Assembly (NCBI RefSeq): GCF_010093815.1
Contig: NW_022985549.1
Location: 2,133,494 to 2,197,493, forward strand
Reading direction: 5' to 3'
Length of the DNA: 64,000 nucleotides
Source of the DNA: Pseudovirgaria hyperparasitica
Taxonomy: Eukaryota; Ascomycota; Dothideomycetes; Acrospermales; Acrospermaceae
The position numbers were made by a program, and so were the translations under genes. The notes beneath the pieces are model-generated. The model saw only the letters and a list, made by a program, of their open reading frames with translations, ran no database searches and was not told the origin of the DNA. Of this stretch, positions 10,941-21,070 are shown in pieces; the first letter of the stretch is position 1, and each line of letters begins with the position of its first letter.

Positions 10941-12476
10941 CTACCCCCTCCCCGCATCCCAACAATTCCCTCCTCCCCCGGAACTCAACCCCACCTCCTT
11001 CATCTTCATCTGCGCCTCCATCTCCAGCCCCTCCCCCGCATCCCCCTCATCCGTAGCCCTCCCCAACGGCTCAAACTCAATCGTAAACGAGGTCCGCTTA
11101 TGTATCAGCACCAGATCCGACGCCGTACTGCCTGATCTCCGATACGCTGGCTTCATACCCATGCCAACCAACGGCTTAATCCCGGATAGAGGCTTGAGCG
11201 TCATGCGGCTGAGGCGCGAGGGTGTGGCGTCGCGGGGTGGAGGAGGGGGGTCGAAGGGGGAATGTTCGTCGGTTGTTTTAGTGGAGATTGGAGCAGGGGG
11301 TGTTGGGATGTTGGTCTGGGGTGGGGCGAAGAGGCCGGATTGGTGCAGGGTGGCGAGGATGGGGTTTGTGAAGGGGATGCAGGTGGAGAGGATGGAAGTT
11401 GCGATTTGGAGGGAGGTGGCGATTGTGGGTGCTCTGGGGAAGGAAGGGGGTGGGGAGGGTGCGTGGAGGGTGTAGATTAGGCGGGTTATTATGCTGGGGA
11501 GGGTGCTGGGTTGGCGTTAGCTGTGTGTTTCTGTGTGTGTGGATGGCAAGGGAGGGAGAAAGGAGGGAAAGGGGTGTAGACTGACAGAGCACGCAGCCCG
11601 AACGCAGCGAGCGTCAAGATGCGTTTATCCAGCGGGACACGCAGGTCATGGAGGAGGTATACCGGCAGAGCCGCGACGCATACATCGAGAAGGGCGTCTG
11701 CGCCGGCAAAGAAGCTCCAGAATCCGGCCTGTGATGGCGTGGTTAGTACATATACATACACATACATATCTTGTCGTCTGCCACCACCACGAACGAATGT
11801 ATGGACGAGTCCTCGCACTCACCACATCAATACACCGTCCCCCACTCCTATCCCACGGCCGCGGAAGTCCACACTGAAAAGCCAGCACGATAACAGCCGC
11901 AAGCGTAAACGCGCAGTTAGCGCACACAAGCACGAGCGTAACGAGACGGCGGCGCGAAAAACGAGTGCGTACGCGGAGATATTCGAGGATGCTGAGGCGC
12001 GCGAGGCCCAGACATGCAGCGTAGAGGATCTCGTTTGCGTATGTTGCCTGTTTGCACACACGATACACCGGTCAGCCTCTTCCTTTTTCCACACACATAT
12101 CCATCCATCCACCTCGCACTCCCATAGATAGATGAACGCAAACACACCTTCTCATAACCACCCACCCACACCCCATCTATCCCAGCACTCTCCTCAACCC
12201 GCGCATGCAACACAACGCAGTACACAATCGCACACGCCTAAGGTAACACAACCGTTAGCCCCTTTCTATCACCACCACAACCTCAAAAACCTCCTATTCG
12301 AAACTCACCATCGACCCCCCAATCAAAACATCATCCCGCTGCAACCGGCCCGTATGAATCATCTTCCGCGCCAACTTGACCGTCACAGCCATAAAGGCAA
12401 TAAGCACAACAGTCCAGGTCAGGACCTCAGCGAGGGCGCTGCGAGGAGCGGGTGGATTATCGTGCGGCGGCGCCAT
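10941..12476 (-). CDS. Seven-helix fungal rhodopsin-like / PTH11-type integral membrane protein
   Basis: Five exons rebuilt on the minus strand: 12309-12476, 12148-12237, 11823-12047, 11586-11728 and 10941-11493. All four introns have GT..AG borders (GTGAGT, GTGTGT, GTGAGT, GTCAGT) and all phases agree, giving 392 residues. Successive hydrophobic segments appear: TWTVVLIAFMAVTVKLA; CAIVYCVVLHARV; ATYANEILYAACLGLARLS; the TLVLVCANCAFTLAAVIVLA stretch; FWSFFAGADALLDVCVAALP; LTLAAFGLRALLIITRLIY. This is the layout of the large fungal family that includes the Magnaporthe surface receptor Pth11. There is no CFEM domain at the N-terminus. The C-terminal tail of about 130 residues is Pro-rich then Lys/Arg-rich and would face the cytosol. 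Ligand and signalling partner are unknown. The start is the ATG reading MAPPHDNPPAPRS. Confidence 0.82.
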
Positions 12477-12923
12477 GGGGGGGTTTGGTGCATGGTTTTG
12501 CTCCTCTTGTCTTGTGTGAGGCGGGGGGAAAGTAGAGAGGGTAAGAAAGAGAGGTAGGGGGAGAGAACTGAGAAGGGGAAACGAGAGAGAAAGAAAGAAA
12601 GAATGAGGCAATACAGAAACTGCCCACGAGATATGCCTCCGGGCCTGCGTCTAATACCACACGAGCCAAAGCAGATCAGGAGCAGATCAGGACCAAGCAC
12701 GAAGCAGAGAGACAGACAGCTCGAAGAGAACAGCTCAGAGCACCAACGACCCGGGGCGCGCGCGCGGAACCGGGTACTTACTCCTGTTCAAGCGAAGCGA
12801 AGCAAAGCAAGGGGCGGAAGGAAGACCCACGATCTCTATATAGCTATTTTAGCTATCTCAGCTATCCAGTTATCAAGCCATCTAGCGAGACAGAGAGAGA
12901 CGATTGCAAAAAGTACTAATTAA
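12477..12923. other. Gap upstream of the PTH11-like gene
   Basis: 447 bp with a GA-rich run near 12585-12602. It must hold the promoter of the receptor gene; no coding signal was seen. Confidence 0.4.
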
Positions 12924-13459
12924 TTACAACACATCATGTACCTCCATGTACACGTTCTGACAGGACCGGTACTCGCGACACAAGAGGCATTTCGAGGGGT
13001 GGACATAGGCTGTTTCGGGGGAGTGGGAAATGCGCGCTGTGGCGGGGCTGTGGCCAATGGGGCTTGGTGAGCATGAGACTGTGGTGGTTGTGGTTGTGGT
13101 GTTGAGGGGGAGGGAGGTGTGGAGGATGGTGTGTGCTCTGGATGGATTGGGATGGATGGATGATGATGATACCGGGTTTTGGGATGCGTGGGTGGGTTGG
13201 GGTAGGTAGGTATGTACTGGGTACTTTGGCAGGTAGGTTTTGGAGAAGGTGTGTATGTATGTATGCTATACTCTTCTTTAGCAGGTTTAATGTGAGAATG
13301 CTGTAGATAACATGCGAATCGAATACCTATCTCTATCCATCTCCATCTCCCCTCCACGTACAACCCATCAAAAACCAAACCATCACCGTTCTTCCTCACC
13401 AACTCCGGAGACGGTACATATACCGCCTCCACGACCTCGCTCTGGCACGCGATCTCCAT
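12924..13459 (-). CDS. Small unknown protein with C-terminal CxxC motif (tentative)
   Basis: Two exons are proposed, 13327-13459 and 12924-13009, separated by a 317-nt intron (donor GTATTC, acceptor CAG). The join is in phase and gives 72 residues. The first exon reads EVVEAVYVPSPELVRKNGDG and later LYVEGRWRWIEI. The second reads YVHPSKCLLCREYRSCQNVY and ends EVHDVL. The CLLC pair plus a third cysteine could bind zinc or form a disulfide. The first exon has balanced, coding-like codons, while the unspliced reading passes into histidine- and proline-rich nonsense, so an intron is likely. Weak points are the long intron, the modest donor and the chance of further exons upstream of 13459. Function unknown. 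Confidence 0.42.
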
Positions 13460-14163
13460 GCCATCGGCCCTTCTACCGGCTTTCCGTCTGTCTTGTCCTC
13501 ATGTACTGTAGCTATTCTCGGGGACGGGTCGGGCATTACTGATTAGATACCATATACGATCGCCAATCGGCCCGTACACGGGCCGTCACGCGCTTGCACC
13601 GCTCTTTCCTCCGGCCAAATCCGGCACACGCAATGCCTCGGTCGGCGGAATGTTCGATGGAGCTTCCATTCATTCATGCTGGATATAGGCTAGGCTAGGC
13701 TAGGCTAGGCTCATTTTGCAGTCTTGCACGCGGTATGATGCTTTGTGATATTAATGATATGTTTAGAGTGCTGTTACGCTACAGAGAGAAAGAGAGAGAG
13801 AGAGAGAAAGAACACATGTACTTCTACAGTGGATGGCACGTGTCATGTCATTTGTGTGGGCTCTGGGCTCGTGCTAGCGTTGCAGCAACAACCTCGCCGT
13901 GGGCACACGACAGTTCCTCGAATTACTTCTGCTGGAAGTCTCTCAAGTCATCGCAGGTCAGCATCGCAGCGTGACCGGTCCACGACGTCGGAACCACTAT
14001 TCTCCGCGCGTGATGGCTCATGGAGCTTCGTGATGCGCAAAATGAGGTCATGAATCACCTCAGGCCTGACAAGACAAGTTTGTGAGTAGGGTCGCTCAGG
14101 CCATCTGTCTCTTTTCGCCCAAATGCAGTAGTAGAACGCTGCCTCTTGATTGGAAGCCCAGCT
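13460..14163. other. Gap with simple repeats
   Basis: No gene seen. It contains a pentamer run at 13686-13710 and a GA run near 13785-13808. Confidence 0.4.
13686..13710. repeat. (TAGGC)5 microsatellite
   Basis: Five perfect TAGGC units in a row. It resembles no known fungal telomere repeat and lies far from any gene start. Confidence 0.85.
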
Positions 14164-14880
14164 TCATCTCAAACCACGAAGGCCAGCTAGTAGGCCGCCC
14201 AAGCCACCGCTCTTCCGCTTACTCGCAGCAGCACCGCTGCCACGCACAGTGACGCGATCACGAAAGTTGTTCCAGCTCTTCTCACGATCCTCCCAGTCCG
14301 ACATCTGACTCAACATAAAGTCCCAGCTGTTGCTTTCTTGGCGTATGGCGTCGTCGCCGCGCAGACACGCCTCGAGATAGATGCGTTGCTCGCGGGCGTG
14401 CCTGGCAGCAGCCTCGCCGACGAGTTCTGGGTCCTCCAGAGGGTGTAGAGCGAGGAGAGATATGGAGGAAGGACTGCATGGTGTGCTGGAGATGGTGATG
14501 TTTGTCAGGGAGCCCACTGGGGAGATGTGCGAAGAAGCACGGCGCGGCGCGGTGTGCAGCTGCTTGTTCGTCCTGGGAGGCGATACGGCAGTCCATGGTA
14601 TCGAGTTATGGCTGTGTGCACTCATGTGTTGAGGACGTGGGATGAAGCCTTGAGCGAATTGCATCGCAGGCAAGCCACGCGGTGTTTCATCTTGGGATCG
14701 CGGATCTTCTGCAGCGAAGTGGGAGCGCCGGGAGGTATAGGTTGGGGTCTCTGACTTGTAGGAGGGTGCGGTTGAATGTATAGAAGCAGAGTCTGGGTCG
14801 TTGCAGCGATAGAGAGGAAGTGGTTCGGAGACGAGTGAAGGGGTAGGTGTTGTGATGGTAGTGGTGGTGGTGGTAGACAT
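14164..14880 (-). CDS. Conserved fungal protein of unknown function
   Basis: Single exon, 238 residues. The N-terminal half is Ser/Thr/Pro-rich and probably disordered, with a tract of threonines just after the start. The conserved part lies in the last 90 residues: ALHPLEDPELVGEAAARHAR, QRIYLEACLRGDDAIRQES, SWDFMLSQMSDWEDREKSW. This charged, helical block recurs in filamentous fungi as I recall it, without assigned function. The C-terminus is glycine/leucine-rich and basic. No signal peptide or membrane segment is present, so it is probably cytosolic or nuclear. The upstream region carries short G+C-rich tandem repeats. The gene is probably real because of its length and the coherent C-terminal block. 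Confidence 0.7.
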   Translation of the reverse strand: MSTTTTTTITTPTPSLVSEPLPLYRCNDPDSASIHSTAPSYKSETPTYTSRRSHFAAEDPRSQDETPRGLPAMQFAQGFIPRPQHMSAHSHNSIPWTAVSPPRTNKQLHTAPRRASSHISPVGSLTNITISSTPCSPSSISLLALHPLEDPELVGEAAARHAREQRIYLEACLRGDDAIRQESNSWDFMLSQMSDWEDREKSWNNFRDRVTVRGSGAAASKRKSGGLGGLLAGLRGLR

Positions 14881-15079
14881 GGCGGGACGGCGACGTAGGG
14901 GCTGAGGGCTCAGGGCTCAGGGCTCAGGGTGCCCGGATGAAAAGAAAGATCAGGCCGGGTACGGTCCGATCGGGCGATAAAATAGCTGGGGTGGCAGCTG
15001 GACAGGCCGCCGATTTAGCGAGCAGAACAAGCTTTCCGGGCGGGCAATAGGCAAAATAATAGGCGCTGTGGGCGGTGCA

Positions 15080-15117
15080 GGTCGGGCAGGTCGGGCAGGT
15101 CGGGCAGGTCGGGCAGG
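15080..15117. repeat. 9-nt tandem repeat GTCGGGCAG, about 4 copies
   Basis: Four near-perfect GTCGGGCAG units, upstream of the gene at 14164-14880 (minus). The G-rich strand is AGGTCGGGC-like; no function is inferred. Confidence 0.85.
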
Positions 15118-17778
15118 CAGCCGGGGCGCGATCTTCACAGCTGCATGCACCGCTTGACGCTTGACAGGCTGACTGGCTGCATATATATATATAGTATACA
15201 CGTCCCGTCTGTGTTGAGAGTCGAAGAGTAATAGGAGTTGCAGAGCTCAAGAGTATAGGTATGAGGTATAAGATGAGAAAGATTAGGCTGGGCGACGACG
15301 AGATGATATATAACAGTCCTCCACTTCGCATTGCAGCCAGCTCCACCGACAATATGATGCCTACGTAAACACTGCAGCTCCACTCCTCCTCCTCTCCCAC
15401 GCTCATGGATCACTGCTACTACCACTAATTACTGCTACCGCTATACTACTACTACTAACTACCACTACTACTGACTCTCCACCTGACGCCATCCCACATT
15501 CCACTAATTATCACAACCACCACAACCACCACCACCACTAAAATATCCCATTCTCCACCCCCCCAAAATCGACCGCATCCACTTGCTGCTTCTCACTTGA
15601 CGCCCATTGTCCGTCTGATGGTCATTCCAGTCTATTGGTCTGTTGCTCTGTCGCTCCAGCCCGATCGATACACTGTTCGGCCGCGCCTATACCTCAGCTG
15701 GCTTCATCACCCGTCCACCGAGGATGAGGATGAGTACCATCTCCTACCTATCAACGCCACTCATATACCCACCACCATTGATTATGTTTTGCTAATCGTC
15801 ACTCCAGATTCACGCCGGATGCGAACTCCTATCATGCCTATGAAGCTACTACCTCTACCTCCCAATTCACTGTCGTCCTGATCCTCCAGCAACGCGAGGC
15901 TGACGAGACTTCTCCAGGATCCTCCATCGACAAGCTGCAGGTCGTATGAGCATCTGCGTCGATCCAAATGCGTCGTGTTCGCAAGCGAGCTTTCGTATAT
16001 GCATCCTCTATCCCTTCCAACACACTTCTCCATCCATCCCAGCCAACTCATTCGCAACATCTGCAAGCAATACCACCGATCGCGGCCATTTCATAGCACA
16101 GTTTACCGCCTCCTGCGCCGTCCCCAAGATTTACCAGCTGAGCACGCCGCAACACATCTGCTCGCTGCTCGGATATTCCTACCGCGCATGGATCATCACC
16201 CGACCCGTCATCCAATGACACCCAACAGCAGAGCAGTACCGCGCATTGACAGAATAACATCTCCAATCTGTGTGGAGTATGCCGATCATCCCACGCTGTC
16301 TCCGCGATATGCGCTGGAGAAAAGCTTACTCGAAAGCTTGGGTAAAGCTTGTCCATGACTCCACCCTCCGCATTAAGCCCATAAGCCATACCAGCGCCCA
16401 CTTATACCACCTTTGTCCACCTTAGCCTACTCGCTCTATTGTTGTGTGCCATGATACGACCGGCTCTCACACGAGAGCGTCGCTCTCGGCTTTTCATGCC
16501 AGAGCTTGCTTACATTCGTGCGTGTCTCTCGCCGCCTATCACGGTTGTGCTGTGTGCATAGCTTTGAGAACACTAGCAGATGTGAGTTGCACCGGCTGTC
16601 TGACTGTTGATTGCGACAGGGCTTGTTATCGGACATATGCCATTTGTCGGATCTACTTGCCATTTGTTTGGCTAGCATTGTTCATCGTCAACAGTCAACC
16701 TAGCGTCTCAGTAATCACGGCATAGTATCTTGACCATTCTATCCATGAGACCACAGCAGCAAGGCCAGCAGTATAACCACAGACATGCAGTATTCACATT
16801 GTATGAACAGCCATGTCAGCATGGACTTGTCTCAGCTAGGTCCAGTCGCTCATTGACCTCGAGTGAAATCCCGATTGGTTGTGGGAAACTGGTCTCAGCA
16901 TGCCAACGGGCGTCAGCAGGCATACTTTTAGCATTATCAAGCATACAAGAAATAGTGCCGAAGCTCGTCGAGGACATTCATCTTCACGTCCAGGATGCAT
17001 GACGTACGTTTGCATACGACTGAATTCAAGTGCACACCAGCTCAATTCTGCAGGAAGTGAGCTAAGAGCCGTTCTTGACAGTATAGTGCTGAACTGCTTT
17101 CCTTCCCTTCTCTATCAGAATGATGTTCACTTCGGCACACCCGAGGGCACCTGAACCATGCTCAGTCGAGCACATGGCACCCAACTATTTACTTGAAAAT
17201 AACTTTGATGAGAGTGAGAGGAAGTCTACTTGACGACGATTCATCACACGAAATGAAGGGAAACACCTGCTACCCCGTGAGAGAAGAGGCGCTGACTCCA
17301 TGCCATGCAGAGGTGATCATTTCCCAATCACACGAGTCCCTACCAAACCTGCGAATCAATCAAGCATCTTGCTTTTGACCATTCTCGCGTACGTTGTGGG
17401 ACATATTGTGGCCAATCTCAGTCTCCTGGCGCCCAGTTATGTAGTTTTTTGTCTACTAGTAGCGACCTTCGGCCCGTGGGCGGGTCAAGACATCTATCGG
17501 CTTTATCGTTCGGATCCTCGTATGGAACGCACCCTTCTATGACCACGTCAACCGCGTTACCCAAGGACTAGCCGCAATTGAGAAAGTGCTGATAGAGACT
17601 GCTGAAAGTCATCATTCCGCGGTAAGCGTTCAGGTAGGCTTGCTCTACATACTCTTGAGAAGACATGACATGGTGGCAGGTATCACTGTTCCACGCGCAA
17701 TGTCTTGTCCCTCTTGGGAACAGTAGCTGGCGATAGTTGCAATCGTTCACGTCATCCAGGAATCTTACGACTAGCAGT

Positions 17779-17832
17779 GTACTCTGGATGACTGACGACG
17801 TACTCTGGATGACTGACGACGTGCTCTGGATG
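17779..17832. repeat. 21-nt tandem repeat, about 2.6 copies
   Basis: Units start at 17779, 17800 and 17821 and begin GTACTCTGGATG; the third is partial with one change. No gene spans it. Confidence 0.85.
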
Positions 17833-18250
17833 CGTGGGCCGTGTCGCGCAGTGCCGTCTACAGTCGCCATGGTCTCCTCATATCTACCGCTATCAAGAGG
17901 TGGATTAGGATCTGGAACGATCGTCTATCTCAGAGACGGTGTGGCGCCACGTGTTTTAGTGCAATGGATTATCTATCGACTTTCAGTATGGTAATATACA
18001 TGTCAGAGAACTCCTAATCCGTGATGCAAATGCTAGATCTCCTACTATGAATGCTATACCAAGGAAATATCTAAGATGGGAAATTGCGGGCTGAATAATC
18101 TAGAGGGGACAAAAGAGCTATTCTGTGGTGTTGGGCGGTGCTCTTGTAGAGCGTTTGAGGGTATTGAGGCTGTGGCTAGCGATGGAAGTGGTCGATGGTT
18201 TACGAGATTTGGGTAGCAACACACTGAGCAGGAGTCTGTTTGATGAGCTA

Positions 18251-19213
18251 TCAGCTATTCGGTGGCCTATTCGTGACGGCTGGCTCGCTGGGCAGTTCGG
18301 CTGGCGTATTGTTGACCTTGTGCATTCCACCTTCGGCAAACATTTCGGCCGGAAAACTTCCCTGTCCACCTCCCAGCTCCGCATAGCTGTCCGGCGGTCC
18401 ATCTGGGAAGTATTTCTTGTCCACAGTGTGGTACTGTTCACTCTGAGCTATCGGCGCGTCATGCACACGCCGTGTCTGTTGCCGTCTTCGGAGGAGGAAC
18501 CATACGCCCAGTATTATCGCCACGAGACCAACGATTCCGACACCGACACCGATTCCGGCTTGAGCACCTGTCGAGAGCCCGCCTGATCCGCTGTCCGTAC
18601 CCCCTGTCGCCGCACCCGTGGGCGCGCCCGACAACGTCGCCGTTGTGACTCCACCAGCCGAGGGCAGCAGGATCGAGGAGTAGCGCTGGTCGCTGATCGG
18701 GTCCGCGCGACTCAGATTGAACCGCATACCGTCCGGTGGTCCGGTCAGGTTCCTGTCGAGCACGGTGAAGGCGTTTGGCTTCATGAGCAGGCGCCAGTCG
18801 GAGCCGTTGTCGCGATTCCACAGATATTGCGAACCGTCATCCCAGAAACCGACGTTCCAGAAAATGCTCGCATTGCCATCTCCGCCAGCGACTTCGCCAG
18901 GGTCAAGTAGCGTCTCGTTGGCCATGGCCACGACGGTGCGGCCGTTGTTGTACGTCTCGTTGACCGAGTACACGGCGCGCAGGTAGCCGGTGTGGCCGGA
19001 CGCGACTGTGCGGAGGACGAAAGAGTCTCCAACAGGGAAGAACTGCCATCGCTGCTCCTCTGGCTTTCCGCCGTCAATGTTGTTGTTGAATACACCGCCC
19101 ACGGTGCCGTTGTCTGCGTACAGGTACGTGCCGATGACATACTGGTCACGATTGCCTTGGGTTTGGATGTGGTACCAGTGGTCCTTGTCGAAGTTTGCTC
19201 CTGGGTCCGACAT
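18251..19213 (-). CDS. Single-pass membrane protein with ricin-B/beta-trefoil-like ectodomain
   Basis: 320 residues from the ATG at 19213 (MSDPGANFDKDHWYHIQTQ). Residues 1-190 hold a Trp/Asn-rich region (WYHIQTQGNRDQYVIGTYLY, QRWQFFPVGDSFVLRT, FWNVGFWDDGSQYLWN). It resembles fungal beta-trefoil lectin-like proteins, and many N-x-S/T sites suit an exposed domain. A Gly/Ser/Thr linker leads to one membrane segment (GIGVGVGIVGLVAIILGVW) followed by RRRQQTRR. The cytosolic tail is proline-rich. There is no N-terminal signal peptide, so the single segment probably acts as a signal anchor with the N-terminus outside. The frame is open upstream to 19378, but that part is low-complexity. Sugar binding is inferred, not shown. 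Confidence 0.78.
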   Translation of the reverse strand: MSDPGANFDKDHWYHIQTQGNRDQYVIGTYLYADNGTVGGVFNNNIDGGKPEEQRWQFFPVGDSFVLRTVASGHTGYLRAVYSVNETYNNGRTVVAMANETLLDPGEVAGGDGNASIFWNVGFWDDGSQYLWNRDNGSDWRLLMKPNAFTVLDRNLTGPPDGMRFNLSRADPISDQRYSSILLPSAGGVTTATLSGAPTGAATGGTDSGSGGLSTGAQAGIGVGVGIVGLVAIILGVWFLLRRRQQTRRVHDAPIAQSEQYHTVDKKYFPDGPPDSYAELGGGQGSFPAEMFAEGGMHKVNNTPAELPSEPAVTNRPPNS

Positions 19214-21070
19214 GATGCGCTGGAACTGTTGATACCGATGCTTCTGTCCACGCGGCCGCTGCAACAATGGTGTGGATCGTGGAGAGGTGAGGTGAGGCGA
19301 GGACGAGGAAGAGCAGCCAGCAGCCCTCGTGAGTGTGCTTGAAAATCCACAAGAAGGACGCCTGAAGTCGATCGTCATCCCTGTACCAACCGGCCCCGGC
19401 GCTCCATAACCCTGTCGGACCCATCACCATGGTGGAGGCGGAGACATAAAAGGGAAAGGCGCCACCAATTAGCGCGCGCTCTGCGACAGAGCTTGGATAC
19501 AAGTGCATATGCTCGGGGGCTGATTTCAGCCTCATTGAGTTTAGCCATGCTCCTTCGACATGGTCCCAAGTAAAAATACTGTTCGTCGCTTAGGCCGAGC
19601 ACTGGTCGCCTTGTATCCTCTCTGCACGTTTACTATGTTCGTCCGCAGAAAGCCGTGCTGCACAGCCTTGCCCTTGCGGCCTTGCCCTTGCCCTTGGTCT
19701 TGGCCTCTGACCTCTGAGATCAGAATGTATCGGATGTCCAATCAGCCGCAACCTCGTGGCCGCCCTGCATGGCCGCAGTCGATGAAACTGCACGATGAAG
19801 CTTCTGATTTTTTGCTTTCTCATCACCTCATCTGTACCTGATTGAATATTGAATGCGTCACTGTCTCCTGACTGTCTCACGCTCGGAAAAGCCCTGGATT
19901 TGAATGTATTCTCATGTCAGCTCATCCATCATCCGCCTTATTGGTCATTGGTCGAGCTAGCGACTCTCAATTATTACTTCCTTGGTGCGACGCAACAACA
20001 GATCAAAGGAGGGACTAATTGATTCGCTGGCCGTGGAAGCACGAAGAAACGTTGTTGCTGCGAGTATGTTCGAACAAGGTGGCTACACTGACGGTTCAGG
20101 CGCAGCGGCGCCAAAAATTGTTTCTACAGCACTCACTTCGCTTAGCTTAACGTGTTCTAGACCCCTCGTGGAACTTCGTCCGACTCTATATAACTTACTT
20201 AACTGCATCGTTACCGCCACCGATCTACAATCTCATCTACTGTGCCGGTCTTGTCGATCAGAGGTGCCAAAATAATGCCTTTTACAGCCATATATCCGAA
20301 CCGGAATCTGCTCTGATCAAACTGGTTTCCCCTTCCGGTAGGAAGCTCCATGGACTCGACCTCGAACTGCGACTGGTTTGAGCCTGAATCTGCTAATACC
20401 TAACATGGAAAGCTCTGGGTGTCACTGTGCTGTGGTCATTCGGCTTTTTTCCCCATCATCATTTCATAGTCATGCCGTCGAGTGAGAAGCTACTACTTGT
20501 CAGAATCTGCCGACTCAACAATGCTATATGGCAAGACAAAATAGATAGTGCTGCCAATCAGCGCTTCCACTGCGAAGCATGGACCGATCTTCGGACATTA
20601 TACCTGTATCTATGGGGACATGACATTACACTTCGTATTCCTTCAGACAGAACTCCTTCGAAACGAGATGATGTCAAAGGCTAAGAGGGTGACAAAGTGA
20701 CTGTGCCACAGAATACAACTATTCCCATTGGTCAAGCCACACCGATATTTCGATCCTTCGTCTCTTCCGTTTCAAAACATAGCGTACCCGCCCAAATCCG
20801 TTTCAAGTGTCATTATCAGTGACACACTAATAAATAATTATTGGGTCTATTATGCAGTACACACATGGCAGAAACATCAAGCTAAACAGGTAAGTCCTTG
20901 GAGGTGTAGTATCTGGCCTCATTGGTTATTCACCTGTATGATATATTATATATCCAATCGCTCTTCCTCCCCACCAGAGGATCAACACTCGCTTCATTCT
21001 ATATCCACTAGTTTACTTTCGTTCATCTTTTCGTTTCTTCAATTCGTACTATTCGTCGTGCAGCTTCACG
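19214..21070. other. Gap between divergent genes, 1.9 kb
   Basis: No supported coding frame. It must contain the promoters of the lectin-like gene (left) and the AA14-like gene (right). A pyrimidine-rich leader precedes 21071. Confidence 0.4.

Larger units (their letters stand above)
14881..18250. other. Gene-poor gap, 3.4 kb
   Basis: No ORF above about 160 codons and none with recognisable motifs. It holds a 9-nt repeat at 15080-15117, a 21-nt repeat at 17779-17832 and several TATA runs near 15180. Confidence 0.4.

Noticed and set aside
14881-18250. Hidden multi-exon gene in the 3.4-kb gap
   Set aside because: I scanned both strands for exon chains with GT..AG borders and coherent peptides and found none; a gene predictor with RNA-seq would settle it.
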